NCBI GenBank assembly: GCA_013390605.1 | Contig: JACAUB010000001.1 | Location: 1,721,905-1,785,904, forward strand | Origin: Bacteroidota bacterium | GTDB lineage: Bacteria > Bacteroidota > Bacteroidia > Bacteroidales > Cfx3-03 | DNA: 64,000 bases | Direction of reading: 5' to 3' | Shown here: one piece after another, positions 17,984 through 26,349 of the stretch | How positions within the stretch are numbered: the first letter of the stretch is position 1 | How the letters are laid out: every line of letters begins with the position of its first letter | Notes under the pieces: model-generated | The model's database searches: none | What the model saw: the letters and a program-made list of their open reading frames with translations, nothing else | Told to the model about the DNA's origin: nothing | Translations under genes and position numbers: made by a program

Positions 17984-20431
17984 TTAAAATCTTATTGTAA
18001 TACCGGTCATCAAATTAAAGCCTGCTTGTGCGAAGTAGCCGTCCGTCTTTTTATATCGGTTTGCTTCGTAATACCTATATACCCAGGCATTCGTTTCATA
18101 TTTCTCACTAAATAGATTATTTAAAGCCAGATTTAATGTGATCAACCGTGCAAATTTAGTCTTGAAATGATACTCTGCACGAAAGTTATTGACGAAAAAT
18201 GAGTTTAGTATACGGTCGTTGCTTGATGTGTTATCAATGAACTGTTTTCCTACATATTTGCTTTCAAAAGAGAATGCCAGATTGCGAATAGGAGCGTAGG
18301 TTAGCTGTTGAAAAGCAACTGTATTGGGTGAAAAGGCCAGGTCCGTTGTACCTAATGAATTGATTTTTTGTCCCCATGTATCCCAATCATCAACATATTC
18401 GGTAAAGTTTTTAATCTTGTTTTGGCTAAAAGTAACATTACCATTCCAGCTAAAGTGGTTATTAATATTGAATCTAGCGATAAGCTCTAACCCCATCCTA
18501 TAACTCTTCGATTCGTTTTCCATAACGGCTGCTCCAACATCATTAATTTGTCCGGTTAGTACCAACTGGTTTTTATAGTCCATGTAATAAAAGTTGGCAT
18601 TAAAATTAAATATCTGACTTTTGAAATTCCAGCCTAACTCTATGTCGTTTAATTGTTCTGCTGTCGGTTCCGGTTTGTTGGGATTTGCATTTACAAAGTT
18701 ATCACGGTTTGGTTCGCGATGTGCAACAGCGAAAGAGGCATAGAGGTTATTGTTTTCATTCAGATCAGCAAACAATCCTATCTTCGGATTGAAGAAGTTA
18801 AAATAGTGATTTTGTGTAATGTTGCGCAAATTTGTATCTGTTCCTTTGATTTTGTAATCTATTATTCGATATTGCATGTCAACATATAAATTTACTTTAT
18901 CACCAAGCTGTTGCTCAAGCTTAGCATACATATTATAGTCTTTTTTATCACCCGTACTATAGTACCATTCGTGGTTAATTGCACCATTCGAAGCAAACTG
19001 AGCCCAAATAATTTGTCCAAAGCTCTTTCCGAAATAACTGTTATTTGATCCACCTAAGGTGAAACGGGTTGAAGGAGTTGTATATAGCAGTGAATAACTC
19101 ATACCGTAGAAGTCGTTATCAAGATATTTTCTGCGAATTAAATTAGTGCTATCAATTTTACCATTCATAATAGGGATGATTTGATTTCCCATCTGAATTT
19201 GATTGCCATTTATCAGAATATCATCTAAACCGTAATTCTGAAAGAGCTGATTTTCTTTATACTCTTCATAATACCCATAACCTTTTGTGTAATGAAGAGC
19301 TGTATTTAAAAGAAGATGCTTGCTGAATTCATGTGAATAATGGATTTGAAAGTTGTCTTGTTTGTAATTATCAACCTCGTTGTTATAATATTGTGTCTTG
19401 CCATTCGCATCAGTGTATTCTCCCATACTATTATAACGACGGTTTGTTTTTAAACTATCGAAAGGAATACCATTCCACGACTGGTATGTGATCTCTTTGC
19501 CTGAAAAAGCTGTAAATTTAAAGAGATCTTTTGTACCATAGTAAGCAGCCGAACCATAAAGAGAGGTTAGGTTTGAAGAGGCTCTGTCAACATAGCCATC
19601 TGAATTTATTTTGGATGCTCGTGCCTCAACACTCCAATGGTTATTGAGCATTCCGGTACCTGCTGAAACTGTTGTTTTATGGGTATTAAACGAACCGAAT
19701 GATTGACTTACTTCGGCAAAAGCCTCACTACTTGGTTTACTGGTTTGAAGGTTTATACTTGCTCCAAAGGCGCCTGCTCCATTTGTTGATGTACCAACAC
19801 CTCGTTGTATCTGAAGATTATCTACGCTTGATGCAAAGTCGGGCAGGTCTACCCAGTAAACACCATGCGATTCTGCATCATTTAGCGGAATACCATTCAG
19901 CGTGACGTTTATTCTGTTCATATCCGTACCCCTGATACGCATCCCAGTATAACCAACGCCCGCTCCGGCATCAGATGTAGTAACCACAGAAGGGGCCGCG
20001 TTAATCAGAAAAGGAATATCCTGACCCAGGTTTAATGATTTTACTTCGCGCTTTGTGATGTTTTGAACAGCCATCGGTGTCTTTTCACCTGCCCGGGTTC
20101 CTTGAATGATTACTTCATCCTGAATGTAAATACTCGACTTGAGTTTGATGACTAAGTCTTTATTGTTTTCCGAATCAATGTTTATATGGAATGGATCGTA
20201 CCCTACATAGGTAACGGTGACAGTATATTTTCCTTTCTTTTGGAGGTTGATATTAAAGCGACCGTTTGGTGAAGTGATCGTTGATTTTAGTGTGTTTTCT
20301 ACAAATACATGTGCTCCGGGAAGCTCTTCGTTCGTTCTTGCATCGGTTACTTTTCCTTTAATAGTAAATTGTGCCATAACAAAAACAGGCAAAACTACTA
20401 TTGCAGCCAGTAACATAATTAATTTTCTCAT
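17984..20431 (-). CDS. TonB-dependent receptor under TPP riboswitch control (thiamin uptake)
   Basis: Outer-membrane active transporter, 815 residues. Signal peptide 1-20 (ending FVMAQ), carboxypeptidase-regulatory-like domain about 21-105 (FTIKGKVTDARTNEELPGA), plug about 115-230 with the GAGVGYTGMRIRG segment, then a 22-strand barrel to the C-terminal aromatic residue of GITIRF. The substrate is inferred from regulation: a TPP riboswitch sits in its 5' UTR (20506-20596), and in Bacteroidota such riboswitch-linked receptors are assigned to thiamin or its precursors. Nearby genes do not include thiamin synthesis enzymes or an inner-membrane thiamin transporter, so the rest of the pathway lies elsewhere. 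Confidence 0.92.
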   Translation of the reverse strand: MRKLIMLLAAIVVLPVFVMAQFTIKGKVTDARTNEELPGAHVFVENTLKSTITSPNGRFNINLQKKGKYTVTVTYVGYDPFHINIDSENNKDLVIKLKSSIYIQDEVIIQGTRAGEKTPMAVQNITKREVKSLNLGQDIPFLINAAPSVVTTSDAGAGVGYTGMRIRGTDMNRINVTLNGIPLNDAESHGVYWVDLPDFASSVDNLQIQRGVGTSTNGAGAFGASINLQTSKPSSEAFAEVSQSFGSFNTHKTTVSAGTGMLNNHWSVEARASKINSDGYVDRASSNLTSLYGSAAYYGTKDLFKFTAFSGKEITYQSWNGIPFDSLKTNRRYNSMGEYTDANGKTQYYNNEVDNYKQDNFQIHYSHEFSKHLLLNTALHYTKGYGYYEEYKENQLFQNYGLDDILINGNQIQMGNQIIPIMNGKIDSTNLIRRKYLDNDFYGMSYSLLYTTPSTRFTLGGSNNSYFGKSFGQIIWAQFASNGAINHEWYYSTGDKKDYNMYAKLEQQLGDKVNLYVDMQYRIIDYKIKGTDTNLRNITQNHYFNFFNPKIGLFADLNENNNLYASFAVAHREPNRDNFVNANPNKPEPTAEQLNDIELGWNFKSQIFNFNANFYYMDYKNQLVLTGQINDVGAAVMENESKSYRMGLELIARFNINNHFSWNGNVTFSQNKIKNFTEYVDDWDTWGQKINSLGTTDLAFSPNTVAFQQLTYAPIRNLAFSFESKYVGKQFIDNTSSNDRILNSFFVNNFRAEYHFKTKFARLITLNLALNNLFSEKYETNAWVYRYYEANRYKKTDGYFAQAGFNLMTGITIRF

Positions 20432-20458
20432 GATGAAATTTGATAATAAGTTAAACTC

Positions 20459-20490
20459 TTAAGCAACGCAGAAGGGGTAAATGTTGCTTA
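20459..20490 (-). promoter_or_regulatory. Hairpin between riboswitch and receptor start (candidate expression platform)
   Basis: TAAGCAAC and GTTGCTTA pair as an 8-bp stem. Its 15-nt loop contains CCCCTTC, which is complementary to the conserved GAAGGG of the TPP aptamer (plus-strand 20515-20520), giving a possible switch between structures. Inference from sequence only. Confidence 0.45.
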
Positions 20491-20505
20491 GTGAATAAAG
20501 TTCAC

Positions 20506-20596
20506 TTTGATACTCCCTTCGTCGGAATTACCCGAATCAGGTTCAAAGGGTTTGATCTCAGCCCGTTTTATTAAGGCACCCCTGCTTGGAATCAGA
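20506..20596 (-). ncRNA. TPP riboswitch (THI element)
   Basis: Read on the minus strand the segment contains, in order, the conserved THI blocks AGGGGTGCC, GGGCTGAGATC, ACCCTTTGAACCTGAT, CGGGTAATTCCG and GACGAAGGGAG. These are the pyrimidine- and pyrophosphate-sensing helices of the thiamin pyrophosphate aptamer. It lies 75 nt upstream of the TonB receptor start and begins right at the predicted transcription start. When TPP is bound, receptor expression should fall. Confidence 0.97.
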
Positions 20597-20599
20597 CTG

Positions 20600-20607
20600 C
20601 AAATGTA
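20600..20607 (-). promoter_or_regulatory. -7 box of the TPP riboswitch/receptor transcript
   Basis: TACATTTG on the minus strand matches TAnnTTTG and places the transcription start near 20593, the 5' edge of the aptamer. No clear -33 element was found. Confidence 0.55.
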
Positions 20608-20760
20608 AATCAATATTTTTATACTTTTACTTAGTTTTTTGTAAAAGCTATTTCGAGAAGTGTTTTGATCTATGAAACGAGCATTTTTTTAATAAACATA
20701 AACATTGATGTTAGTTTATTATGCGGTTCCATTAGGCCTTATTTTAAAAATTATTTACGG

Positions 20761-21183
20761 ATGAAAGTTCTAATTATCAATGGTCCCAATTTGAATTTAT
20801 TGGGCGTAAGAGAGAAGAGTATTTATGGCGACCAGTCGTTCGAAACCTATCTGGAACAGCTTAGAAAACGTTATTCAACCATCGATATTGAATATTTTCA
20901 AAGCAATAGTGAAGGTGAGATTATTGATAAGTTGCATGAATTTGGCTTTTCTATAGATGGAATCATCCTTAATGCAGGTGGATATACCCATACCTCTGTT
21001 GCCATCTGTGATGCTATAAAAGCGATCAATACTCCTGTTATCGAAGTTCATATCAGTAATATATATTCGCGCGAAGCATTCCGTCATACCTCTTTTATTG
21101 CTCCAAATGCTAAAGGATCAATCATGGGATTTGGTTTAGATTCGTATAGACTGGCTATTGAAAGTCTGCTTGATCATTGTTAG
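20761..21183 (+). CDS. aroQ: Type II 3-dehydroquinate dehydratase
   Basis: Third step of the shikimate pathway: dehydrates 3-dehydroquinate to 3-dehydroshikimate. The frame remains open to a TTG at 20665, but the ATG at 20761 gives MKVLIINGPNLNLLGVRE, the canonical N-terminus, and a normal 140 residues. Active-site features are the INGPNLN loop, the catalytic Tyr in EKSIYGDQ (about residue 24), NAGGYTHTSVA near 76-86, and EVHISNIYSREAFRHTS near 97-113. Dodecameric cytosolic enzyme by family. Single gene with a 330-bp upstream region shared with the thiamin receptor. Confidence 0.97.
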   Translation: MKVLIINGPNLNLLGVREKSIYGDQSFETYLEQLRKRYSTIDIEYFQSNSEGEIIDKLHEFGFSIDGIILNAGGYTHTSVAICDAIKAINTPVIEVHISNIYSREAFRHTSFIAPNAKGSIMGFGLDSYRLAIESLLDHC

Positions 21184-21286
21184 GTATGTATTTGAAATTT
21201 GCTATTATCTTTCATAATACATCCAGTGTATAGATTTCTATTAGATTTCTACATGATAGTTGCTGTATAGCGTATGATTTTATTTT

Positions 21287-21294
21287 TACTTTTG
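21287..21294 (+). promoter_or_regulatory. -7 promoter box
   Basis: TACTTTTG matches TAnnTTTG and predicts a start near 21301, about 16 nt ahead of the ATG at 21317. Confidence 0.55.
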
Positions 21295-21316
21295 CCGCTA
21301 CAGAAATTTAATATGT

Positions 21317-23710
21317 ATGAACATGGTAGCATCAGTTAATGGAATGACCTTTTCTGGCCTTTTTCTTTCTCTTTTAATGGCCTTTCAACTTTTGGGTCCT
21401 GAAACAACGGTAAAAACAAACGATTTTAGTCTCTCTTTTACTGATAAAGGACAAGTTACAGGCCTGTCCGATACTAAAACAGGTACTAACTATCTTGTAT
21501 CCGGACAAAATGCTCCTCTGCTTAAAGTTCGTGTGAAAGGGGAATGGATTAATCCTGAAAAAGCTTCATGGGATAAGCAGAAACAGATTATCACTTTGTC
21601 TTTTCAACAAAATAAGCTAACTGCAAAGGTTCGAGTCACAGAGAAAAAGAGTCACCTGAGATTAGAATTGTTGAAAATGCAGCCCGAAGGTATTGCCGAT
21701 GCGATTACATGGGGTCCTTATCCACTTAAGATTACCGAAACTATTGGTGAAGTAGTTGGTGTAGTGCGTAATAGTACATATGCTATAGGAATTCAATCGT
21801 TGAATGTTAAAACATTGGGAGGTGTACTGAAAAATGGAGAAGGATCTGAAAATAATCGCGGCTCTGCAGCTGTAAAACAGGATTATGGAAGCAGTTTACA
21901 GGCCTACTCACTCGATCGGTCGATTGAACGTAAACTGGATGTATGGAGTGAGTCTTCTCCTCGTTTTCCAGAGATGCCTGTCCTTTCTATAAAAGGTGAA
22001 ACACTGGAAGGATCTGCAATCGCACTATTCGGATGCCCTGAAAAATCAGTACTCCAACACATTGGTGAAATTGAATTGGCAGAGGGATTACCACATCCGG
22101 TTATTAAGGGCGTCTGGATCAAAGAATCTCCTGAAACTGGAAGAGCTTATATGATTTCTGACTTCAATGAAAGCAATGTAGACACTTTGCTGAACTGGGC
22201 CAATAAGGCTGGATTAAGCGGGCTATATCATGAAGGACCGTTTAAATCATGGGGCCATTACATCATCGATTCCACCCGGTTTCCCCATGGCAATGCCGGT
22301 GTTAAAGCCTGTGTTAAAAAGGCTGATAAACTTGGGCTAAGACTTGGTGTTCATACCCTTACCACCTTCATCAATACTAATGATCCTTATGTTACTCCTA
22401 TACCCGATAAAAGATTGGCTGTTACAGGATCAGCTGATCTTGTTAATGATATCACAGCGGATAATCCTTTGATTGAGGTAACAACTAACCAGTATTTTAA
22501 TAATACTGTAGCCAATGCACTGCATTCATTTAGAATTGGGAACGAAATAATTCGTTATAGAACCGTAACTAATCAATTACCTTTTCAACTTACCGATTGT
22601 CAGCGTGGTGCATTTGGTACCAAGGCTACTGCACACAGGAAAGGGGAAAAAGTATCTATGCTTGCAGATTATCCATATGAAGTTTTCTTTCCAAACTATG
22701 ATTTACAGCAGGAAATTGCTGGAAACCTTGCTCGGTTTTTTAATGAAACAGGTGTATCACAAATGGATTTTGATGGGCATGAAGGTTGTTATTCCTCAGG
22801 TCAGGGAGACTATGCTATGCAAGCTTTTGCTGATAAAGTTTTCAGAGAAACAAAACATAATCTGATTAATGGTACTAGCCGATCGAACCATTATTATTGG
22901 CATATCTGTCATTACTGGAACTGGGGCGAACCATGGTATGGTGGCTTCCGTGAAAGTCAGAGTGATCTGAGATTCGAAAACCAGCCGTTACTTGAACGCA
23001 ACTATATGCCTAATATGTTAGGTTGGTTCTTGGTATCGGCTACTACTACTACAGACGACATTGAGTGGATGATGGCTCGGGCAGCAGGTTATAATGCAGG
23101 TTTTGCTCTAGTTGCACGTGCTAACGGATTTGGAAAGAATCTGGATATTGACAAGATCCTTGGCTTAATCAAACTTTGGCAAGATGTATATAGAAATCAT
23201 CTGTTTACTCCTGAGCAACGTGCAAGACTAAAAGATCCAAAAAATGATTTTCATCTTGAAAAGGATGCTGAAGGCATTAAGTTATATCCGTTTACAAAAT
23301 ATAATTTCGGATATGTAAACCAAATGCTTCAGCCGGGACAACCGACATTTAGTGAATGGGAATTTGTAAATCGGGATAAAGCGCAACCTCTTTTCTTTTC
23401 AATCGTATTAGCCGGTACAATAGGTGAAATTATTAATCCACGCATTGAACTGGATGGCTATTTTCAACTTGATCTACCCGGCAATTACAAGGCTGGCTAC
23501 TCAGTGGTTTGTGATGGTCGTCTGGTAAAGCTTTACAATGAAAAGGGCAAGTTTATACGTAATGTTACTATTTCATCAAGGATACCTGAGCTCTCTGCCG
23601 GAAATCATAAACTGAAGTTCGATTGTAAGTTTTCTTCCGATAGTGATCTGAAAATAAATATTGCTATTAAAACAATTAGTAAACCTGAATTGATATCAGG
23701 TGTAAAATAA
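21317..23710 (+). CDS. Secreted TIM-barrel protein, putative glycoside hydrolase of unassigned family
   Basis: A 797-residue exported protein. A hydrophobic segment at about 11-25 forms a signal peptide. Residues 35-260 look like a beta-sandwich of the kind that precedes alpha-galactosidase-type barrels. The central region (about 280-650) has barrel features: LYHEGPFKSWGHYI, then LGLRLGVHTLTTF, a candidate catalytic strand SQMDFDGHEGCYSSG near residue 480, NGTSRSNHYYWH, and SATTTTDDIEWMMARA. A beta-rich C-terminal domain follows. The D-F-D-G-H-E motif recalls GH27/GH36-like clans but I cannot name the family. No polysaccharide-utilisation genes flank it. Confidence 0.65.
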   Translation: MNMVASVNGMTFSGLFLSLLMAFQLLGPETTVKTNDFSLSFTDKGQVTGLSDTKTGTNYLVSGQNAPLLKVRVKGEWINPEKASWDKQKQIITLSFQQNKLTAKVRVTEKKSHLRLELLKMQPEGIADAITWGPYPLKITETIGEVVGVVRNSTYAIGIQSLNVKTLGGVLKNGEGSENNRGSAAVKQDYGSSLQAYSLDRSIERKLDVWSESSPRFPEMPVLSIKGETLEGSAIALFGCPEKSVLQHIGEIELAEGLPHPVIKGVWIKESPETGRAYMISDFNESNVDTLLNWANKAGLSGLYHEGPFKSWGHYIIDSTRFPHGNAGVKACVKKADKLGLRLGVHTLTTFINTNDPYVTPIPDKRLAVTGSADLVNDITADNPLIEVTTNQYFNNTVANALHSFRIGNEIIRYRTVTNQLPFQLTDCQRGAFGTKATAHRKGEKVSMLADYPYEVFFPNYDLQQEIAGNLARFFNETGVSQMDFDGHEGCYSSGQGDYAMQAFADKVFRETKHNLINGTSRSNHYYWHICHYWNWGEPWYGGFRESQSDLRFENQPLLERNYMPNMLGWFLVSATTTTDDIEWMMARAAGYNAGFALVARANGFGKNLDIDKILGLIKLWQDVYRNHLFTPEQRARLKDPKNDFHLEKDAEGIKLYPFTKYNFGYVNQMLQPGQPTFSEWEFVNRDKAQPLFFSIVLAGTIGEIINPRIELDGYFQLDLPGNYKAGYSVVCDGRLVKLYNEKGKFIRNVTISSRIPELSAGNHKLKFDCKFSSDSDLKINIAIKTISKPELISGVK

Positions 23711-23883
23711 ATTTCTGAAATCTAAAGTGAACCTGATTTGAATAATGCAATAAGGAAATCCTCATTCTTTATGATTCTCTTGTCGTTTATGTATCTCAGA
23801 TATTGAGAAATATATCAATTACAGCTGATTCTTTTTATGATCATCTAATATCTTTTTTGAATCATAAATCCGAATAGAAAAAT

Positions 23884-23926
23884 AAAAAGTGGGGTGTATA
23901 ATTTATTTATACATCCCACTTTTTTA
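23884..23926. terminator. Bidirectional terminator hairpin
   Basis: An 18-bp stem with one G-T wobble (arms 23885-23902 and 23907-23924) flanked by A and T tracts, between the convergent TIM-barrel gene and the GT2 gene. Confidence 0.8.
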
Positions 23927-23944
23927 TAGTATAGTGAAGTACTG

Positions 23945-24967
23945 TTATTTATGAAACCGTTTTTTTGGTAATTCGCTGAAAGTACGTTTTCTTAAGATAT
24001 AATATTCCCAAACAATATTTCCATGAAAGATACCAACTTTATGGGGTTGTATATTCTTTCTTTTTTTGATTAACTTATTGATGTTGCAATAAAAACTCAT
24101 GTGTGCTTTCACTACAGCCATAAAATCGGCTATGCCACCATCGATAAGAAACTTAATGGAAGCAAGTCCATCCATCATAAAGCGGAGGAAGAAAATAGGT
24201 ATCAGTTTTGAAGCAGGAAGGTTTTTGAAGAGCAGATAAATGTTATTTCGCATATTGAGGTAGGTCTTCTTTGGCGAGTTTTTTGGAAGCGTTCCACCTC
24301 CAATATGGTAAACCACCGAATCAGGACAATACATTATGCGATAACCTTTATTTTTTATTCTCCAGCATAAATCAATTTCTTCCATATGGGCAAAGAAGTC
24401 GGCATCAAAACCATGTTCATTGTGAAATATCTCTGCACGGACAAACATACAAGCACCAGTAGCCCAAAATATTTCACATACATCGTTATATTGTCCGTTA
24501 TCTTTTTCAAGCGTTTGAAATATTCTCCCCCTGCAAAAGGGATACCCAAACGTGTCAATGAAACCTCCGGCACCACCAGCATATTCAAAACTTGCCGGAT
24601 CGAGGTACGAAAGAATCTTTGGTTGAGCTGCAGCGATAGATTTGTCAGCATCCATCAATGCGATAACCGGTTCTATCCAGTTTTCGCCAACCTCAATATC
24701 AGAGTTCAATAAAATATAGTATTCAGCATCAATTTTTTTCAGTGCTGCATTGTATCCACCGGCATATCCTTCATTTGTTTCATTTATAATGATTTGGACT
24801 TCCGGAAAGTTTTCTTGTAACATTTCTACAGAACCATCCGTTGATCCATTGTCGGCAACAATAATTGTAGCTTGTTGGTTGCTTCGCAATATAACCAGCG
24901 GTAAGAATTGCTCAAGATACCGTTTGCCGTTCCAGTTTAATATTACGACAGCTGTTTTTATTTTCAT
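23945..24967 (-). CDS. GT2 family glycosyltransferase (rhamnosyltransferase-like)
   Basis: GT-A fold inverting glycosyltransferase. The N-terminus VVILNWNGKRYLEQFLP (about 7-23) is typical of WbbL/rhamnosyltransferase-type GT2 enzymes, VADNGSTDGS is at 38-47, and the metal-binding region is LLNSDIEVGENW near 90-100. The acceptor-site motif with FDADFFAHMEEIDLCWR is near 190-208. A hydrophobic C-terminal region suggests membrane association. Its start codon overlaps the stop of the upstream LpxL-type gene by 4 bp (24964-24967), so the two are translationally coupled and likely build the same lipid-linked glycan. Confidence 0.9.
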   Translation of the reverse strand: MKIKTAVVILNWNGKRYLEQFLPLVILRSNQQATIIVADNGSTDGSVEMLQENFPEVQIIINETNEGYAGGYNAALKKIDAEYYILLNSDIEVGENWIEPVIALMDADKSIAAAQPKILSYLDPASFEYAGGAGGFIDTFGYPFCRGRIFQTLEKDNGQYNDVCEIFWATGACMFVRAEIFHNEHGFDADFFAHMEEIDLCWRIKNKGYRIMYCPDSVVYHIGGGTLPKNSPKKTYLNMRNNIYLLFKNLPASKLIPIFFLRFMMDGLASIKFLIDGGIADFMAVVKAHMSFYCNINKLIKKRKNIQPHKVGIFHGNIVWEYYILRKRTFSELPKKRFHK

Positions 24968-25866
24968 TTTTGCTTATTAGCTTGTTCTAGTAAATATTTT
25001 GGGTATTCGTCCCTGTATTTCCATCTCTTATGCGACCATAGCCAGTTGTAAGGTCTCTCGAGTATGATTTTTTCTAATAGTGCAACATGTTTTTCGGTAA
25101 TCTCATTCTCGGCACAAAGCTTAGGTGTATCCGTAATCAGGGTCAACTCCATTTCATAAACACCTCTTTTTAAGCGATAAAGATTAGTGAAAACCACAGG
25201 CATATCGAGTGTCTTTGCAATCTTTTCTGTGCCTTGAAAGACCGGAGTTGGTTGATGTAAGAAATTGGTCCAATATCTGATTTCATCGCGATGAGGGGTC
25301 TGATCAGCCGCAAGCATATATAGAAATTGTTGATTTCTGTTTGAAATCATCACTCTAATGGTTTGTTTAAATGGAATAATACCGGAACTATGTCTGGCTC
25401 GAATGGCTTCAATATAGTCGTTGAAAAATGGATTGGACAAAGGTTTTATCACTCCTTTTGCATTGAAAGGTGTTAGTTGTTGCATGGTTACACCGAGCCA
25501 TTCCCAATTTCCAAGATGTCCACCAATTAACAATACACTTTTACCTGTAGTATAAAGCTTTTCGAGTATCTCAGGATTTTTGATGCTCATATGTTTTTGA
25601 TAATGGGCTACCATCTTTTCTTCGCAGATTGCTTCCACCAGAATATCACTCATGTGACGAAAGTACTGGTGTGCAATTTTTTTGATTTCCTTCTTTGATT
25701 TGTCTGGAAATGAATTTGTAAGGTTTTCGTAAACAACCTTTTTTCGATATCCGACTACATAGTAAAGTACGTAATAGACAAAATTACTAATACCATAAAG
25801 GATAAACCAAGGCAAACATTTTAGTAGATAAACGAATAAATAAAACAGTTTATGAAAGATAATCAT
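24964..25866 (-). CDS. LpxL/HtrB-type lipid A acyltransferase
   Basis: Inner-membrane acyltransferase of the LPLAT family adding a secondary acyl chain to lipid A or a related lipid. The frame can be read from 25929, but a promoter box at 25887-25894 lies inside that extension, so the ATG at 25864-25866 (MIIFHKLFYLFVYLLK) is chosen, giving 300 residues. An N-terminal membrane helix is followed by the catalytic HLGNWEWLG motif (H-x4-E variant of HX4D/E) near residue 108-116 and a conserved NLTNSFPDKS segment near 50. The next gene, GT2, overlaps it by 4 bp. Confidence 0.9.
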   Translation of the reverse strand: MIIFHKLFYLFVYLLKCLPWFILYGISNFVYYVLYYVVGYRKKVVYENLTNSFPDKSKKEIKKIAHQYFRHMSDILVEAICEEKMVAHYQKHMSIKNPEILEKLYTTGKSVLLIGGHLGNWEWLGVTMQQLTPFNAKGVIKPLSNPFFNDYIEAIRARHSSGIIPFKQTIRVMISNRNQQFLYMLAADQTPHRDEIRYWTNFLHQPTPVFQGTEKIAKTLDMPVVFTNLYRLKRGVYEMELTLITDTPKLCAENEITEKHVALLEKIILERPYNWLWSHKRWKYRDEYPKYLLEQANKQK

Positions 25867-25886
25867 TTTGGATGATTTAATGATTG

Positions 25887-25894
25887 CAAAGTTA
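25887..25894 (-). promoter_or_regulatory. -7 promoter box of the LpxL-type/GT2 operon
   Basis: TAACTTTG on the minus strand matches the Bacteroidota consensus. It predicts a transcript start near 25880, deciding the start codon at 25866. Confidence 0.55.
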
Positions 25895-26010
25895 AGGCTT
25901 TCTGTAAAGTATACCCTATAAAAATTCAAAAATTGAAGTAGATAATTATGATGGAAGCTGTATTTTTTATGTGATTGTCACTTTTTGTTTGGCAGTTTAA
26001 AAAAATGTTT

Positions 26011-26018
26011 TACCTTTG
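26011..26018 (+). promoter_or_regulatory. -7 promoter box of the tRNA-Ser pair
   Basis: TACCTTTG lies 8 bp before the first tRNA and matches TAnnTTTG. Confidence 0.6.
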
Positions 26019-26025
26019 CACCATT

Positions 26026-26110
26026 GGAGAGTTGGCAGAGTGGTCTATTGCGGCGGTCTTGAAAACCGTTGAGGGTCATACCTCCGGGGGTTCGAATCCC
26101 TCATTCTCCG
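26026..26110 (+). tRNA. tRNA-Ser (anticodon TGA)
   Basis: 85 nt with acceptor GGAGAGT/ATTCTCC (one G-T pair), anticodon loop CTTGAAA giving TGA, a long variable arm typical of Ser tRNAs, and the T-loop GGTTCGAATCC. Discriminator is G; the 3' CCA is not encoded. Confidence 0.97.
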
Positions 26111-26162
26111 CAGAATGGTTAATAAGAAGGGCTAACCCTTCTTTTTTTCTTTGAAGATGATT

Positions 26163-26249
26163 GGAAAGCTGCCAGAGTGGTCGATCGGGACTGACTCGAA
26201 ATCAGTTGTACCCTTACGGGTACCGGGGGTTCGAATCCCTCGCTTTCCG
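26163..26249 (+). tRNA. tRNA-Ser (anticodon CGA)
   Basis: 87 nt with acceptor GGAAAGC/GCTTTCC, anticodon loop CTCGAAA giving CGA, a long variable arm closed by TACCC/GGGTA, and T-loop GGTTCGAATCC. G discriminator and no encoded CCA. Lies 52 bp after the TGA isoacceptor. Confidence 0.97.
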
Positions 26250-26285
26250 CAATTCGCCTTTATAATCAATGTTTTACAAAGGTCG

Positions 26286-26327
26286 TACCCAGTTTGTACC
26301 TGATAATAAATCGGTATAAACTGGGTA
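26286..26327 (+). terminator. 15-bp inverted repeat after the tRNA-Ser genes
   Basis: TACCCAGTTTGTACC (26286-26300) and its complement (26313-26327) differ at one position that becomes a G-U pair in RNA. A T-rich run follows at 26328-26338. Probably the terminator of the tRNA transcript, although its symmetry would also fit a recombination site. Confidence 0.55.
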
Positions 26328-26349
26328 TATTGTTTTATCTATAAAATAA

